Position numbers and translations under genes: made by a program. Under the pieces are notes generated by a model. The model searched no databases, was not told the DNA's origin, and worked only from the letters and a program-made list of their open reading frames with translations. 64,000 nt of DNA, from NCBI RefSeq assembly GCF_013912375.1, contig NZ_JACETV010000004.1, positions 496,001 through 560,000 of the forward strand. Direction: 5' to 3'. Source of the stretch: Emticicia sp. BO119. Lineage in GTDB: Bacteria > Bacteroidota > Bacteroidia > Cytophagales > Spirosomataceae. Below, piece after piece: positions 35,116-44,042 of this stretch (position 1 is its first letter; each line of letters opens with the position of its first letter).

Positions 35116-36582
35116 ATGAAACTTAATCAATCTTTACTCTCTGACCCTTCTTTAACGCAACTCCCGGAAAAAGTCTTACAATTTGGTACAGGTGTTTTAC
35201 TTCGTGGCTTATGTGATTATTTTATTGACAAAGCCAATAAAGAAGGTATATTTAATGGTAGAATTGTTGTTGTTAAATCAACCGACTCAGGCGGAGCAGA
35301 TGCTTTTGCCGTACAAGATAATCTTTATACTATCTGTGTAAGAGGAATCGACAAAGGTGTTGCCAAAGAAGAAAACATCATTTCTGCGGCAATCAGCAGG
35401 GTTTTATCTGCACAAAGCCAATGGGCAGATATTCTGGCAACTGCCAAAAAACCTGAAATCAGCATAGTCATTTCTAATACTACCGAAGTAGGCTTGCAAT
35501 ATGTAGAAGAAAGCATCAGCCAATCTCCTCCTTTGTCTTTTCCGGCTAAATTAACAGCCTGGTTATACGAAAGATTTCAGGCAGGGCTTTCGGGTGTTGT
35601 GATAATTCCGACAGAACTGATAGTTGGCAACGGTGATAAGCTGAAAGAAATTGTTCTGCAACTATGTGCCTTCAACCAACTATCTGATGGTTTCGTACAG
35701 TGGGTTACGAAAGACAATAGCTTTTGCAATTCGTTGGTAGATAGAATCGTGCCAGGTAAACCCAAAGGAGAGAGTCTGAAAGAATTAGAGGCAAAATTGG
35801 GCTATCAGGATAACTTATTGACTATTGCCGAAGTATATAGATTATGGGCGATTGAGGGAGATGAAAAAGTAAAAGATGTCTTATCCTTCCATGAAGCCGA
35901 CCAGGGAGTAAAAATTGAGAAAAATATAGAGCAGTATCGCGAATTAAAATTGCGTATGCTAAATGGTACACATACACTCATGTGTGGCATGGCATATTTG
36001 TCTGGCTTTGAGACTGTAAAAGAAGCCTTGGCAGATGAACTTACTGAGAAATTTATCACAATCCTGATGACAACCGAGATTGTTCCCGCAATCCCTTACA
36101 AGATACAGGCAAAAGTTTGTCAACGTTATGGCAGAGAGGTATTAGACCGCTTCCGTAACCCATACTTAGAGCATCAATGGATAAGCATTACTTTGCAATA
36201 CACCATGAAGATGCGTATGCGGAATATCCCTTTATTACTGAATTATTACAAGGAATTTAATACTGTACCCCAATATTTTGCCCGGGGTTTTGCTGCTTAT
36301 TTATTGTTTATGAAAGCAGTAAAAGAAGAAAACGGCAAATATTTTGGCAAAAAAGGAGATGAGTATTACCCGATTCAGTGCGATGCAGCTGCTTATTTTT
36401 ATCAGGTATGGCAAAATCATTCAGCCGATGAGGTAGTACAACAAGTATTGGCAAACAAAGAACTTTGGGGCAGTGATTTAACCCAGCTCTCAGGTTTTGC
36501 AGAGAACGTGAGTACACACTTATCTAATATGATGATGATAGGCGTACGTGAAGTGGCTTCTGCATTGAATGTGTATGCTTAA
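35116..36582 (+). CDS. uxaB: Tagaturonate reductase (altronate oxidoreductase)
   Basis: A 488-aa polyol dehydrogenase of the mannitol dehydrogenase family, UxaB type. It reduces D-tagaturonate to D-altronate with NADH in galacturonate breakdown. Evidence: LQFGTGVLLRGLCDYFIDKAN (NAD site), ISNTTEVGL, IIPTELIVGNGDKL, NSFCNSLVDRIVPGKP, and LKLRMLNGTHTLMCGMAYL with the catalytic Lys-x4-Asn-x2-H pattern. The companion genes uxaA, uxaC and a transporter are not adjacent. It is a single-gene unit with its own promoter and terminator. Confidence 0.88.
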   Translation: MKLNQSLLSDPSLTQLPEKVLQFGTGVLLRGLCDYFIDKANKEGIFNGRIVVVKSTDSGGADAFAVQDNLYTICVRGIDKGVAKEENIISAAISRVLSAQSQWADILATAKKPEISIVISNTTEVGLQYVEESISQSPPLSFPAKLTAWLYERFQAGLSGVVIIPTELIVGNGDKLKEIVLQLCAFNQLSDGFVQWVTKDNSFCNSLVDRIVPGKPKGESLKELEAKLGYQDNLLTIAEVYRLWAIEGDEKVKDVLSFHEADQGVKIEKNIEQYRELKLRMLNGTHTLMCGMAYLSGFETVKEALADELTEKFITILMTTEIVPAIPYKIQAKVCQRYGREVLDRFRNPYLEHQWISITLQYTMKMRMRNIPLLLNYYKEFNTVPQYFARGFAAYLLFMKAVKEENGKYFGKKGDEYYPIQCDAAAYFYQVWQNHSADEVVQQVLANKELWGSDLTQLSGFAENVSTHLSNMMMIGVREVASALNVYA

Positions 36583-36608
36583 GAATAGATAATTTATAAG
36601 GTAAAAAG

Positions 36609-36640
36609 AATGGTGAGATAATATCTCGCCATTTTTTATT
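36609..36640. terminator. Bidirectional intrinsic terminator
   Basis: AATGGTGAGAT pairs with ATCTCGCCATT around AAT (36609-36633), then TTTTTATTT. It separates convergent uxaB and exonuclease genes. Confidence 0.85.
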
Positions 36641-37223
36641 TCACCACCCGCCGCTTCAGTAATTCAAAAAAACATCTCGCAGTAGATTCAATATCAATGC
36701 TTGCATCGTGGGCTTCGGTAATCTGCTCATTGAAAAGCCTGAAATGTAACTCTTCCAAAGTCGGCCATTTAAAGCCAAATTTGCCCGGAATCTTACAGAA
36801 ATTCACAATGTTTTTGTCTTTCATGGTGCAAAAGCTGCGCTTAGATAGTAAAGCATTTGTATCTATCTTTTTTCTGATAAATTCCGCACCTACAATAGAT
36901 CTGTCAAACGCAATATTATGCCCGATCAGAATAGCAGACTCACTGATTACCTGATGAAATAAATTAAGTATCTGCGCTAAGTCATACCCTTTAGCCAATG
37001 CCTGCTGGGTAGTAATACGATGAATCCTGGTGGCATCGGCCGGAATCACATAACCTTCTGGCTTGATAATATAATTGTGCTGATTCGTTAACGAGCCGTC
37101 TTCATAATATTCTAAAAATGCTAACTGCACCATTCGCGGCCAGTTATGAACTGCGCTGATAGGGGCATTATAATTTTGAGGTAAGCCAGTAGTTTCGGTG
37201 TCAAAAAACAGAATTTTTCTCAT
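36636..37223 (-). CDS. DEDDh 3'-5' exonuclease (DnaQ-like)
   Basis: A 195-aa exonuclease of the DnaQ superfamily. The motifs are FDTETTGL (Asp8, Glu10) at the start, ILIGHNIAFDRSI (Asp in ExoII), and TEAHDASIDIEST (His and Asp of ExoIII, DEDDh type). It is stand-alone, without a polymerase or GIY-YIG fusion, so it may work as a proofreading or repair exonuclease, or in RNA trimming. The last codons overlap the foot of the terminator shared with uxaB. Confidence 0.88.
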   Translation of the reverse strand: MRKILFFDTETTGLPQNYNAPISAVHNWPRMVQLAFLEYYEDGSLTNQHNYIIKPEGYVIPADATRIHRITTQQALAKGYDLAQILNLFHQVISESAILIGHNIAFDRSIVGAEFIRKKIDTNALLSKRSFCTMKDKNIVNFCKIPGKFGFKWPTLEELHFRLFNEQITEAHDASIDIESTARCFFELLKRRVVK

Positions 37224-37236
37224 AAATAATAATAAA

Positions 37237-37268
37237 AAACGCTCTTCCTTTGCAAAGAAAGAGCGTTT
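37237..37268 (-). terminator. Terminator of the APC permease gene at 37287
   Basis: AAACGCTCTT pairs with AAGAGCGTTT, with an inner CTTT/AAAG stem. On the minus strand it is followed by a T-rich run (TTTTTATTATT). Confidence 0.8.
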
Positions 37269-37286
37269 GAGTCATATAACAAACTT

Positions 37287-38729
37287 TTATTTTTGTCGGT
37301 TAAACCAGAAATAAACCGGAATCCCGATAGCTACAATCCCTAAACCGGGATAAGTAAACTGTGGTTTTTCTTTAATTAATATTAACACAATAACAGAGGC
37401 TATAATTACATATAGCATCGGAATAACCGGGAAGCCGGGAGCTTTGATTGGGCGTTCAGCATCAGGCATCTTCCGGCGCAGGATAAATATCCCGTATATA
37501 GTAAACGCATAGAACAGAATCACAACGCCCATCAGATAATCTAATAAGTCGCCGTATTTGCCCGTTAAACATAAGAAAGAAGCCCAGAAACACTGCCACC
37601 AAAGTGCATTTTTAGGTACAGATCTATCTGAAAGCTTACCAAAATTTTTAAAGAACAAACCATCTTTAGCCATTGTATAATACACCCGGGCTCCAGAAAG
37701 AATCAACCCATTGTTACACCCAAAAGTAGATACCATAATCAACAAGGCAACCACAATCGAAAACCCTTGCCCACCAATCAGGTTAGCGGCAGCGGCAGCT
37801 ACGCGGTCTTCACTGGCAAACTGAATACCTCTACTCATTACATCAGCACCGTTAGGGTCTCCTTTCAGGGGCAGAATACACAAATAAGCTACGTTCATTA
37901 ATAGGTACAGAACTGTTACAACCATTGTTCCGATCGCCAGGCCTCTTGGAATCGTTTTCTTTGGCTCCACCACCTCGTCTCCGGCAAAGGTTAAGCCATT
38001 CCAGGCGTCACTCGAAAACAAAGTCCCTACTTGTGTTACGCCTAAGGCTAATATAATCGTAAAGCCCCCTATGGCAGTTGTTACCCACTCATCACCTATT
38101 CTGATAGTGCTTGAAGCTTCAAACATATGAGAGAAATTCTGAGAAATCACATCAGCATTCGCACCTAATATAAAACCTAAAATGATAAGTAAAGCAATAG
38201 CACCTAATTTGGTTGTGCTGAAAATATTCTGAATAATTTTTCCCTCCTTTACCCCTCTGGTATTAGCATAAGTCAATATAATAATACTGACAATAGCCAG
38301 TAAACGTTGCGAGGTGAGTTTGAAAGAAGAATCACCAATAGCAAAAAATTCGTGTTTATCGCTAATGAAATCAGGAAATAGGACACCCGAATATTTAGCA
38401 AATGCTACTGCTACTGCTGCAATCGTGCCCGTCTGGATTACTGCAAAGAATGACCAGCCATACAGGAAACCAGTAAGTTTGCCATAAGCTTTTTGCAGAA
38501 AAACGTATTGCCCACCCGCGTGCGGAAACATGGCTGTCAATTCACCATAACATAAGGCACCAATCATGGTCAGTACGCCAGCCAATAGCCACGAGGCTAA
38601 TAACCAACCAGTAGAGCCAACCTGACGCGCCACATCAGCACTTACAATGAAGATTCCAGAGCCAATCATAGACCCTGACACGAGCATCACAGCATCGTAC
38701 AAGCGGATTTCTTTCTTAAAATTTGCCAA
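37287..38729 (-). CDS. APC-family amino acid permease
   Basis: A 480-aa, 12-helix transporter of the APC superfamily, closest in pattern to the L-type (LAT/SteT-like) group. It starts KEIRLYDAVMLVSGSMIGSGIFI, the helix-1 substrate-binding unwound segment. PHAGGQYVFLQKAYG is in helix 3, and FGCNNGLILSGARVYYTMAKDGLFF in the helix 8 region. It should bring in neutral amino acids by exchange or cation symport. Fold-back element B lies directly upstream. It is one of four APC transporters in this window, and the neighbouring NUDIX and second permease genes share its strand. Confidence 0.85.
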   Translation of the reverse strand: MANFKKEIRLYDAVMLVSGSMIGSGIFIVSADVARQVGSTGWLLASWLLAGVLTMIGALCYGELTAMFPHAGGQYVFLQKAYGKLTGFLYGWSFFAVIQTGTIAAVAVAFAKYSGVLFPDFISDKHEFFAIGDSSFKLTSQRLLAIVSIIILTYANTRGVKEGKIIQNIFSTTKLGAIALLIILGFILGANADVISQNFSHMFEASSTIRIGDEWVTTAIGGFTIILALGVTQVGTLFSSDAWNGLTFAGDEVVEPKKTIPRGLAIGTMVVTVLYLLMNVAYLCILPLKGDPNGADVMSRGIQFASEDRVAAAAANLIGGQGFSIVVALLIMVSTFGCNNGLILSGARVYYTMAKDGLFFKNFGKLSDRSVPKNALWWQCFWASFLCLTGKYGDLLDYLMGVVILFYAFTIYGIFILRRKMPDAERPIKAPGFPVIPMLYVIIASVIVLILIKEKPQFTYPGLGIVAIGIPVYFWFNRQK

Positions 38730-38753
38730 TTTAATTAGGGGTTAGGATTTATA

Positions 38754-38914
38754 GAATATGTTTGAATATGGTTATTCTGGCTGAAAAGAACAGATTTTTG
38801 AGCAAGACAAGGCGTGTTTTGTAGACGTAGCAAGCAGCTACGACGAAAAAACACAACGAAGTATTGCTTAAAAAGATGTCTTTGTATGCCGAATCATAAT
38901 GGTTAAGCATATTC
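38754..38914. repeat. Fold-back element B (nested inverted repeats, ~160 bp)
   Basis: Same design as element A. The outer arms are 38754-38781 and 38888-38914 (about three quarters complementary). The middle arms are 38791-38805 (CAGATTTTTGAGCAA) and 38864-38878 (TTGCTTAAAAAGATG). Inner arms are GTGTTTT (38814-38820) and AAAACAC (38848-38854). The tip is CGTAGC-AAGCA-GCTACG (38826-38842). The core shares GACGTAG, CTACG, ACGAAA and GAAGTAT with element A in the same order, while the stem sequences differ. It lies between the end of the NUDIX gene and the start of the permease gene. Confidence 0.75.
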
Positions 38915-38919
38915 TTGAG

Positions 38920-39318
38920 TTAATCGATGAAATTATGATTTTTCAGGTGGTCAAAAATAAGCTGGTCAACGGCAGAACTTTTATCTTTATCTGCATAGGT
39001 CAACCAGGCTAATTCTTCAATTTCAGAATCGGTTTTCAATTCTCCCCGATAATTTGCTTGATAACAGGTCATGATAACCATAATACCTTTAGGGTGTCCA
39101 TGAGCCTGTGCTTCAAATTTTCCTAAGAATTGCAGAGATTCGGGTATCAGGTCAACCGTCAATTCTTCTTTTATTTCCCGAAGTAAAGCTTCTTCATCAC
39201 TTTCTCCTGCCTCACGCTTACCCCCCGGAAAATACAAGGTATCTTTCCCTCTGCTTCGCGTGCTTAAAACCTTACGGTCTCTGATATAGAGCCAGGCAAT
39301 TTTATCTATCCATCGCAT
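38920..39318 (-). CDS. NUDIX hydrolase
   Basis: A 132-aa NUDIX pyrophosphohydrolase. The NUDIX box is intact: GGKREAGESDEEALLREI then KEELTVDL, with the metal-binding R-E-x2-E-E core. YFPGGK just before it is the usual strand. The protein is a single domain, so it may clean up oxidised or other nucleoside diphosphate derivatives; the substrate cannot be told. It is four bases after the start-proximal permease gene (39323-40978) and probably co-transcribed with it. Confidence 0.9.
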   Translation of the reverse strand: MRWIDKIAWLYIRDRKVLSTRSRGKDTLYFPGGKREAGESDEEALLREIKEELTVDLIPESLQFLGKFEAQAHGHPKGIMVIMTCYQANYRGELKTDSEIEELAWLTYADKDKSSAVDQLIFDHLKNHNFID

Positions 39319-39322
39319 GCAA

Positions 39323-40978
39323 TTATTTCTTCGCTAATTTACTATTTTGATAGCCATAAGCAAAATATATTACCAGACCGATAATCATCCAGATGATAAA
39401 CATACGCCAGTTAGACCAACCTAATTCGGTCATCAGATACAGATTGGTTAAAATACCCAATACAGGCAATAGTGAAAAGTTATATTTGAAGCTCATAACG
39501 GCCAACACCAACCATACTATCCAGAAAACAAAAAGCAGCGGTTTTTCTTCTAAATGTTGCATTACGTTTCCTTCTTTATAGGTAAGATATAAAGCAACAA
39601 GCAGTAGAGGTACTGCAAAGTATTTGGCATTAAGATAAGGAATTTTAAATTTAGCATCTTTGCTTAGTCCTTTAGCATCTAAAAATAAAACCCCCGCACA
39701 AACCAATATGAAAGCAAAGAATGTACCCACACTGGTAAGGTCAACAAAGAAGCTCATTTTAAAAAAAAGCGAAGGAACTGCCACTAAAATACCTGTGATG
39801 ATAGTAGCAAAGCCTGGAGTCTTAAACTTAGGGTGAATCTCACCAAACTTTTTACCTAACAACCCATCGCGGCTCATAGTCATCCAGATACGAGGTTGCC
39901 CGATTTGATAGGCTAATAGCGCACTTGTAATAGCTACTACGGCACTTACCGAAATAACCCCGGCAACAAAATCAAAACCAACCTTTGAAAATACATAAGC
40001 CAGAGGGTCAGCAACATTTAATTCCTTATAATTAACCATTCCGGTTAATACCGTAGTAATCAGTACATATAAAACCGTACAAATCAATAAACACAATAAC
40101 ATGGCTCTTGGCAAATCTCTCTGCGGATTCTTGGCCTCTTCAGCAGTAGTAGAAATAGAGTCAAAACCAATAAAAGCAAAGAAAACCGAAGCAACCCCAC
40201 TCAATACCCCATTGACACCATTTGGTGCAAAAGGAGACCAGTTTTCAGGTTTTACATAAAATACGCCCACGATAATTACCAATAAAATAACCCCTAATTT
40301 AAGCGCAACTAATATATTACTCGCATTGCGTGATTCCTTGATACCAATATAACAGAGGGAGGTAATCAGAACCGTTACCAATCCGGCAGGCAGGTTGAAA
40401 ATCAATTTGGTAAAACCAAAATCCGGGGCATCCTGAAAAGCTTTGCCCAATATTCTTTGGCCCTCTGTAATATCTTTTCCGTTGGCAATAACCACTTCAA
40501 AGGCTTCTTTGGCAGAGGTATAATCGGTGGCCAGCCACATCGGGAAATGAATGCCGAAGCCTTCGAGCATGGAAATAAAATAGCTTGACCACGAAATGGC
40601 TACCACCATATTAGAAACAGCATATTCGAGAATCAAAGCCCAGCCGATAATCCATGCCAGGACTTCTCCGAAAGATACATAGGCATAAGTATAGGCACTA
40701 CCACTCACAGGCACCATTGAGGCAAATTGTGCATAGCTCAAAGCGGTAAAAACGCAGGCAACCGCAACAAATACAAACAGGAGCGATACCGCAGGGCCAC
40801 CATTAAAACTTGCCAGACCAATGGTACTGAAAATTCCGGCACCAATGATGGCGGCAATCCCGAGGGTAGTCAGGTCTCTTACGCCAAGAATTTTAGCCAG
40901 AGAGTGTCCGTCATTGCCTTTTTTTGATTCTTCTATTGCTTTGTTGACATCTTTCCTGCGAAAAAGTGAGTTACTCAT
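39323..40978 (-). CDS. APC-family cationic amino acid transporter (CAT/YfnA type)
   Basis: A 551-aa APC transporter with about 13-14 hydrophobic segments, of the CAT (cationic amino acid transporter) branch. It starts with HSLAKILGVRDLTTLGIAAI and IGAGIFSTIG (helix 1), PVSGSAYTYAYVSFGEVLAWIIGW in helix 3, and FFAFIGFDSISTTAEEAKNPQR in helix 6, all typical of CATs. The extended hydrophilic loop between helices 3 and 5 (~residues 145-185) is larger than in YfnA. It is probably co-transcribed with NUDIX. A TAGTTTTG -7 element is on the minus strand at 41026-41033. Confidence 0.87.
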   Translation of the reverse strand: MSNSLFRRKDVNKAIEESKKGNDGHSLAKILGVRDLTTLGIAAIIGAGIFSTIGLASFNGGPAVSLLFVFVAVACVFTALSYAQFASMVPVSGSAYTYAYVSFGEVLAWIIGWALILEYAVSNMVVAISWSSYFISMLEGFGIHFPMWLATDYTSAKEAFEVVIANGKDITEGQRILGKAFQDAPDFGFTKLIFNLPAGLVTVLITSLCYIGIKESRNASNILVALKLGVILLVIIVGVFYVKPENWSPFAPNGVNGVLSGVASVFFAFIGFDSISTTAEEAKNPQRDLPRAMLLCLLICTVLYVLITTVLTGMVNYKELNVADPLAYVFSKVGFDFVAGVISVSAVVAITSALLAYQIGQPRIWMTMSRDGLLGKKFGEIHPKFKTPGFATIITGILVAVPSLFFKMSFFVDLTSVGTFFAFILVCAGVLFLDAKGLSKDAKFKIPYLNAKYFAVPLLLVALYLTYKEGNVMQHLEEKPLLFVFWIVWLVLAVMSFKYNFSLLPVLGILTNLYLMTELGWSNWRMFIIWMIIGLVIYFAYGYQNSKLAKK

Positions 40979-41158
40979 GGATATGTAGATATTTGAGTTT
41001 TAGATGTTTGTTATGGTATATTCTCCAAAACTATCGAAAAAAAGATAATACTAATCTATGAAAAGCAAAATTTTTATCGAACGAAGTCTATTTTTACTAC
41101 TCTTTTTTCAGATTATCCTATTTCAGAAAGTCATTTTTATTAAATTTTCTTCCTGAAA

Positions 41159-41217
41159 AACTTGTCTATCCTTTTAGGTGTAGCTACATTTGCAACTCCA
41201 ACTTGTATAGACAAGTT
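41159..41217 (+). promoter_or_regulatory. Promoter with overlapping GntR-like operators
   Basis: CTTG at 41161-41164, a 20-bp spacer and TACATTTG at 41185-41192 form a consensus promoter. AACTTGTCTAT (41159-41169) covers the -33 box. AACTTGTATAGACAAGTT (41200-41217), a near-perfect palindrome, sits at the predicted start of transcription. Its core GTATAGAC fits the HutC/GntR operator form GT-N-TA-N-AC. The two sites also form an inverted pair (AACTTGTCTAT with ATAGACAAGTT at 41207-41217). It probably represses the dehydrogenase pair downstream; no GntR gene is in the window. Confidence 0.65.
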
Positions 41218-41428
41218 AGGTTTAAGAATTATTAAAATTAATTAGTTGAACGAAATAGATTTAACAGTTCAATTATATCAAAAACTTTCCCGGATACTTT
41301 GAAAACACAGACTTAAGTCAGAAATTTAGCAGAGCCTGTTCAGGGACAACAAGTCTTGATTACAATCCACATAACAACTATAGGTATAGAAGAAATGATG
41401 GGCAGGAAAGGTGACCAAAGCAGACCAT

Positions 41429-41458
41429 AAAAGGTTACCAATATGGTGGGAACCTTTT
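41429..41458 (-). repeat. Isolated inverted copy of the 30-bp palindromic repeat core
   Basis: These 30 bases are the exact reverse complement of repeat units 1 and 5 of the array at 58539-58868. The unit is AAAAGGTT...AACCTTTT with 12-bp arms (one mismatch) around six bases. It lies in the leader of the alcohol dehydrogenase gene and supplies a spurious in-frame ATG at 41443. In the RNA it would form a hairpin followed by a U-rich stretch. Confidence 0.85.
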
Positions 41459-41505
41459 GTATTTATAACCCTTTCATCAATTTAAATCAATTAAAATACA
41501 ACAAA

Positions 41506-42558
41506 GTGAAAGCAGCAGTTTATCGCGGAAAAGAAGAAATATTGGTAGAAGAAGTAAATATTCCAGGTTTGGAAGACGGGGAGGTATTGCTTGAAATAGA
41601 AGCCTGTAATGTGTGCGGAACAGATTTACGAACCTATCGGCACGGAGATATGAAAATCACACCTCCCCGTATTTTAGGCCATGAATTTTGTGGGAGAGTA
41701 ATAGAGTCAAGAAGCTCTGATACAGATTTAAAAGTGGGCGATAGAGTGTTGATGTACATTGTATTGTCTTGTGGAGAATGTAGATATTGCAAAGCCGGGC
41801 GTGAGAATTTATGTCAGAATCGAACTACGATGTCTTATCATTTAGATGGAGCATTTGCAACATATATGAAAGTTCCGTCGAAGGCTGTTCGGCGGAAACA
41901 ATTGTTTAAGGTAAACGAAGAAATACCTTCAGAATATCTGAGCCTGGCCGAGCCTTTAGGCTGCGTGATTAATGCACATGGACAAGGAAGATTAGCAGTT
42001 GGATTAAAGGATAAAGTAGCTATTATTGGTGCGGGGCCAATTGGTGTGATGCATGCGCTGGTTTCCCGTTTTCAGGGGGCACAACAGGTAGATATATATG
42101 ATGTGATGCAAACCCGCTTAGAAAAAGCAACACAATTTGATATTGATCATGTGGTGAAGGTGGATAAAGAAAATGGGCATTTGCAACAAGCCCTTGAATT
42201 GACAGAAGGCTTAGGATACGATGTAGTAATAGTAGCTGTCAGTTCAGCGCAAGCTCAGGTTGAAGCCCTTGAAATAGCTGGAAAAGCAGGAAGAGTTGAA
42301 TTCTTTGGTGGATTACCAAAAACAAATCCTTTTGCTACATTGAATACCAACCACCTGCATTATAAAGAATTGCGGATTAGTGGCTCTTATTCAGAGAAAA
42401 TGAGTGATTTTCAGGCGGCTACCGCCTTGGTTCAAAAGAAGAATTTTCCCTCCGATAAGATAGTTACTCATATTTTACCTTTAGACAGAATCACCGAAGC
42501 ATTTACCTTAATGGAGTCGGGCGAGGCTTTGAAAGTAAGTATTAAACCTAATTTGTAA
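41506..42558 (+). CDS. Zinc-dependent medium-chain alcohol/polyol dehydrogenase
   Basis: A 350-aa MDR-family dehydrogenase. Catalytic zinc ligands: Cys in CNVCGTDLRTY and His-Glu in LGHEFCGRV. The structural zinc has four Cys in CGECRYCKAGRENLC. The NAD site is GAGPIGVMHALV. The pattern fits sorbitol/threonine dehydrogenase-like enzymes. The reading frame runs back to an ATG at 41443, but that codon belongs to the repeat; the GTG at 41506 gives the family start (KAAVYRGKEEI). The aldehyde dehydrogenase gene follows after 8 bases, suggesting a two-step alcohol-to-acid pathway under the operator at 41200. Confidence 0.85.
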   Translation: MKAAVYRGKEEILVEEVNIPGLEDGEVLLEIEACNVCGTDLRTYRHGDMKITPPRILGHEFCGRVIESRSSDTDLKVGDRVLMYIVLSCGECRYCKAGRENLCQNRTTMSYHLDGAFATYMKVPSKAVRRKQLFKVNEEIPSEYLSLAEPLGCVINAHGQGRLAVGLKDKVAIIGAGPIGVMHALVSRFQGAQQVDIYDVMQTRLEKATQFDIDHVVKVDKENGHLQQALELTEGLGYDVVIVAVSSAQAQVEALEIAGKAGRVEFFGGLPKTNPFATLNTNHLHYKELRISGSYSEKMSDFQAATALVQKKNFPSDKIVTHILPLDRITEAFTLMESGEALKVSIKPNL

Positions 42559-42566
42559 GATATTCT

Positions 42567-44042
42567 ATGAATACTGAATTAATAGCTGAGGTGAAAGGGC
42601 AAACATGGGGATTGTTTATTGATGGGAAATCAAATCAGGCAGCAGATGAATCTACATTAACTATTAAATCTCCGGCTAATGGTGAAGCCGTTGCTACTAT
42701 TGCACGGGCAACCACTGAAGATGTAAACAAAGCCGTAAAAACAGCGCAGATAGGCTTTAAAGAATGGTCGAAACTGACAGCTTACCAACGGGAGAGCATT
42801 ATTAAAAAAGCTACGGCTTATGTGCGTACCCAGGCTGACCGGATTGGTATGCTTATGGCTTTAGAACAGGGCAAGCCTTTCAATCAGTCTAAATCAGAAA
42901 TTATCGGTTCTTGCGATACCTTAGATTATTTTGCAGCGGAGGGGGTAAGAGTAGAGGGATATATTAATCAAACAGAGAAAGCAGGGTTGTTTTCAATGGT
43001 AAAATATTATCCGGTTGGGGTATGTGCTTTGATTACTCCATGGAATTATCCGGTTTCGCTCTTATCATGGAAATTAGGGCCTGCTTTAGCGGTAGGTTGT
43101 TCGGTGGTGGTAAAGCCTACAACGGTTACTCCGCTATCGCCGATGGCTTTTTGTATGGCTTTGGTTGAGGGAGGAATTCCGGCTAAGGTTATTAGTGTAG
43201 TAACGGGCCAGGGGGCAGTAGTTGGCGATAGTCTTGCAAAACACCCTCTCGTAAAAAAAGTAGCTATGACAGGCTCTACCGAAACAGGTAAAAAACTGAT
43301 GCAAACAGTAGCACCATACTTAAAGAAAATATCTTTAGAATTAGGAGGGCAATGCCCTGCCATTGTTTGTGAAGATGCAGATATAAAGAATGCGGCATTT
43401 GTAGTGGCTTACAAGGGATTCAGAAATATGGGGCAATCTTGTAGTAGTGTCAATAGAGTATATGTGCACATATCCAAACATCAGCAATTTGTAGCAGAAT
43501 TGAAAAATCATGCTGAAAAACTGACTATTGGTGATGGGGTGAGTGATGGGTCAGTAGATTTAGGTCCAATGGCTACAGCGGATGGTGTATTGACTTCAAA
43601 ACAGCACGTAGAAGATGCCATTGGCAAAGGTGCTTCATTAGTGACAGGTGGCAGAGCACCTGAAGGTGAGCAATATGGAAAAGGCCATTATTTCCTGCCA
43701 ACTATCCTGGATAACTGCAATGCAACAATGAAAGTCATGCAGGAAGAAACCTTTGGTTGTGTAGTACCAATAGAGACTTTTAAAACATTGGATGAAGCGA
43801 TTGAAAAAGCGAATAATACGAACTATGGTCTGGTAGCGTATGCTTTTACAAGAGATTTTAAAACCAGTATGCTTTTAGGTGAGCAATTGGAGGCCGGAAC
43901 AGTATGTATCAATAATGGTGCTGTAAATACTAATTATGCGCCTTACGCAGGTTGGAAAGATTCGGGCTATGGCGTAGAACTTTCAAGAAATGCGGTTTAT
44001 GAATATCTGGAAACGAAGCATATTAAGATAGAGGGGATTTAA
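42567..44042 (+). CDS. Aldehyde dehydrogenase, succinate-semialdehyde dehydrogenase-like
   Basis: A 491-aa NAD(P)-dependent aldehyde dehydrogenase. ITPWNYPVSL and VVVKPTTVTPLSP form the cofactor region, VAMTGSTETGKKL the glycine turn, SLELGGQCP the general base Glu, and MGQSCSSVNRVYV the catalytic Cys. The C-terminus NYAPYAGWKDSGYGVELSRN is typical of the GabD/AldA group. It is in an operon with the zinc dehydrogenase and would oxidise the aldehyde that enzyme forms; the real substrate is not known. Confidence 0.88.
   Translation: MNTELIAEVKGQTWGLFIDGKSNQAADESTLTIKSPANGEAVATIARATTEDVNKAVKTAQIGFKEWSKLTAYQRESIIKKATAYVRTQADRIGMLMALEQGKPFNQSKSEIIGSCDTLDYFAAEGVRVEGYINQTEKAGLFSMVKYYPVGVCALITPWNYPVSLLSWKLGPALAVGCSVVVKPTTVTPLSPMAFCMALVEGGIPAKVISVVTGQGAVVGDSLAKHPLVKKVAMTGSTETGKKLMQTVAPYLKKISLELGGQCPAIVCEDADIKNAAFVVAYKGFRNMGQSCSSVNRVYVHISKHQQFVAELKNHAEKLTIGDGVSDGSVDLGPMATADGVLTSKQHVEDAIGKGASLVTGGRAPEGEQYGKGHYFLPTILDNCNATMKVMQEETFGCVVPIETFKTLDEAIEKANNTNYGLVAYAFTRDFKTSMLLGEQLEAGTVCINNGAVNTNYAPYAGWKDSGYGVELSRNAVYEYLETKHIKIEGI

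Noticed and set aside
41443-41505. Upstream ATG start of the zinc dehydrogenase gene
   Set aside because: The ATG is part of the dispersed 30-bp repeat, and the added 21 residues do not belong to the family; the GTG at 41506 gives the normal N-terminus.
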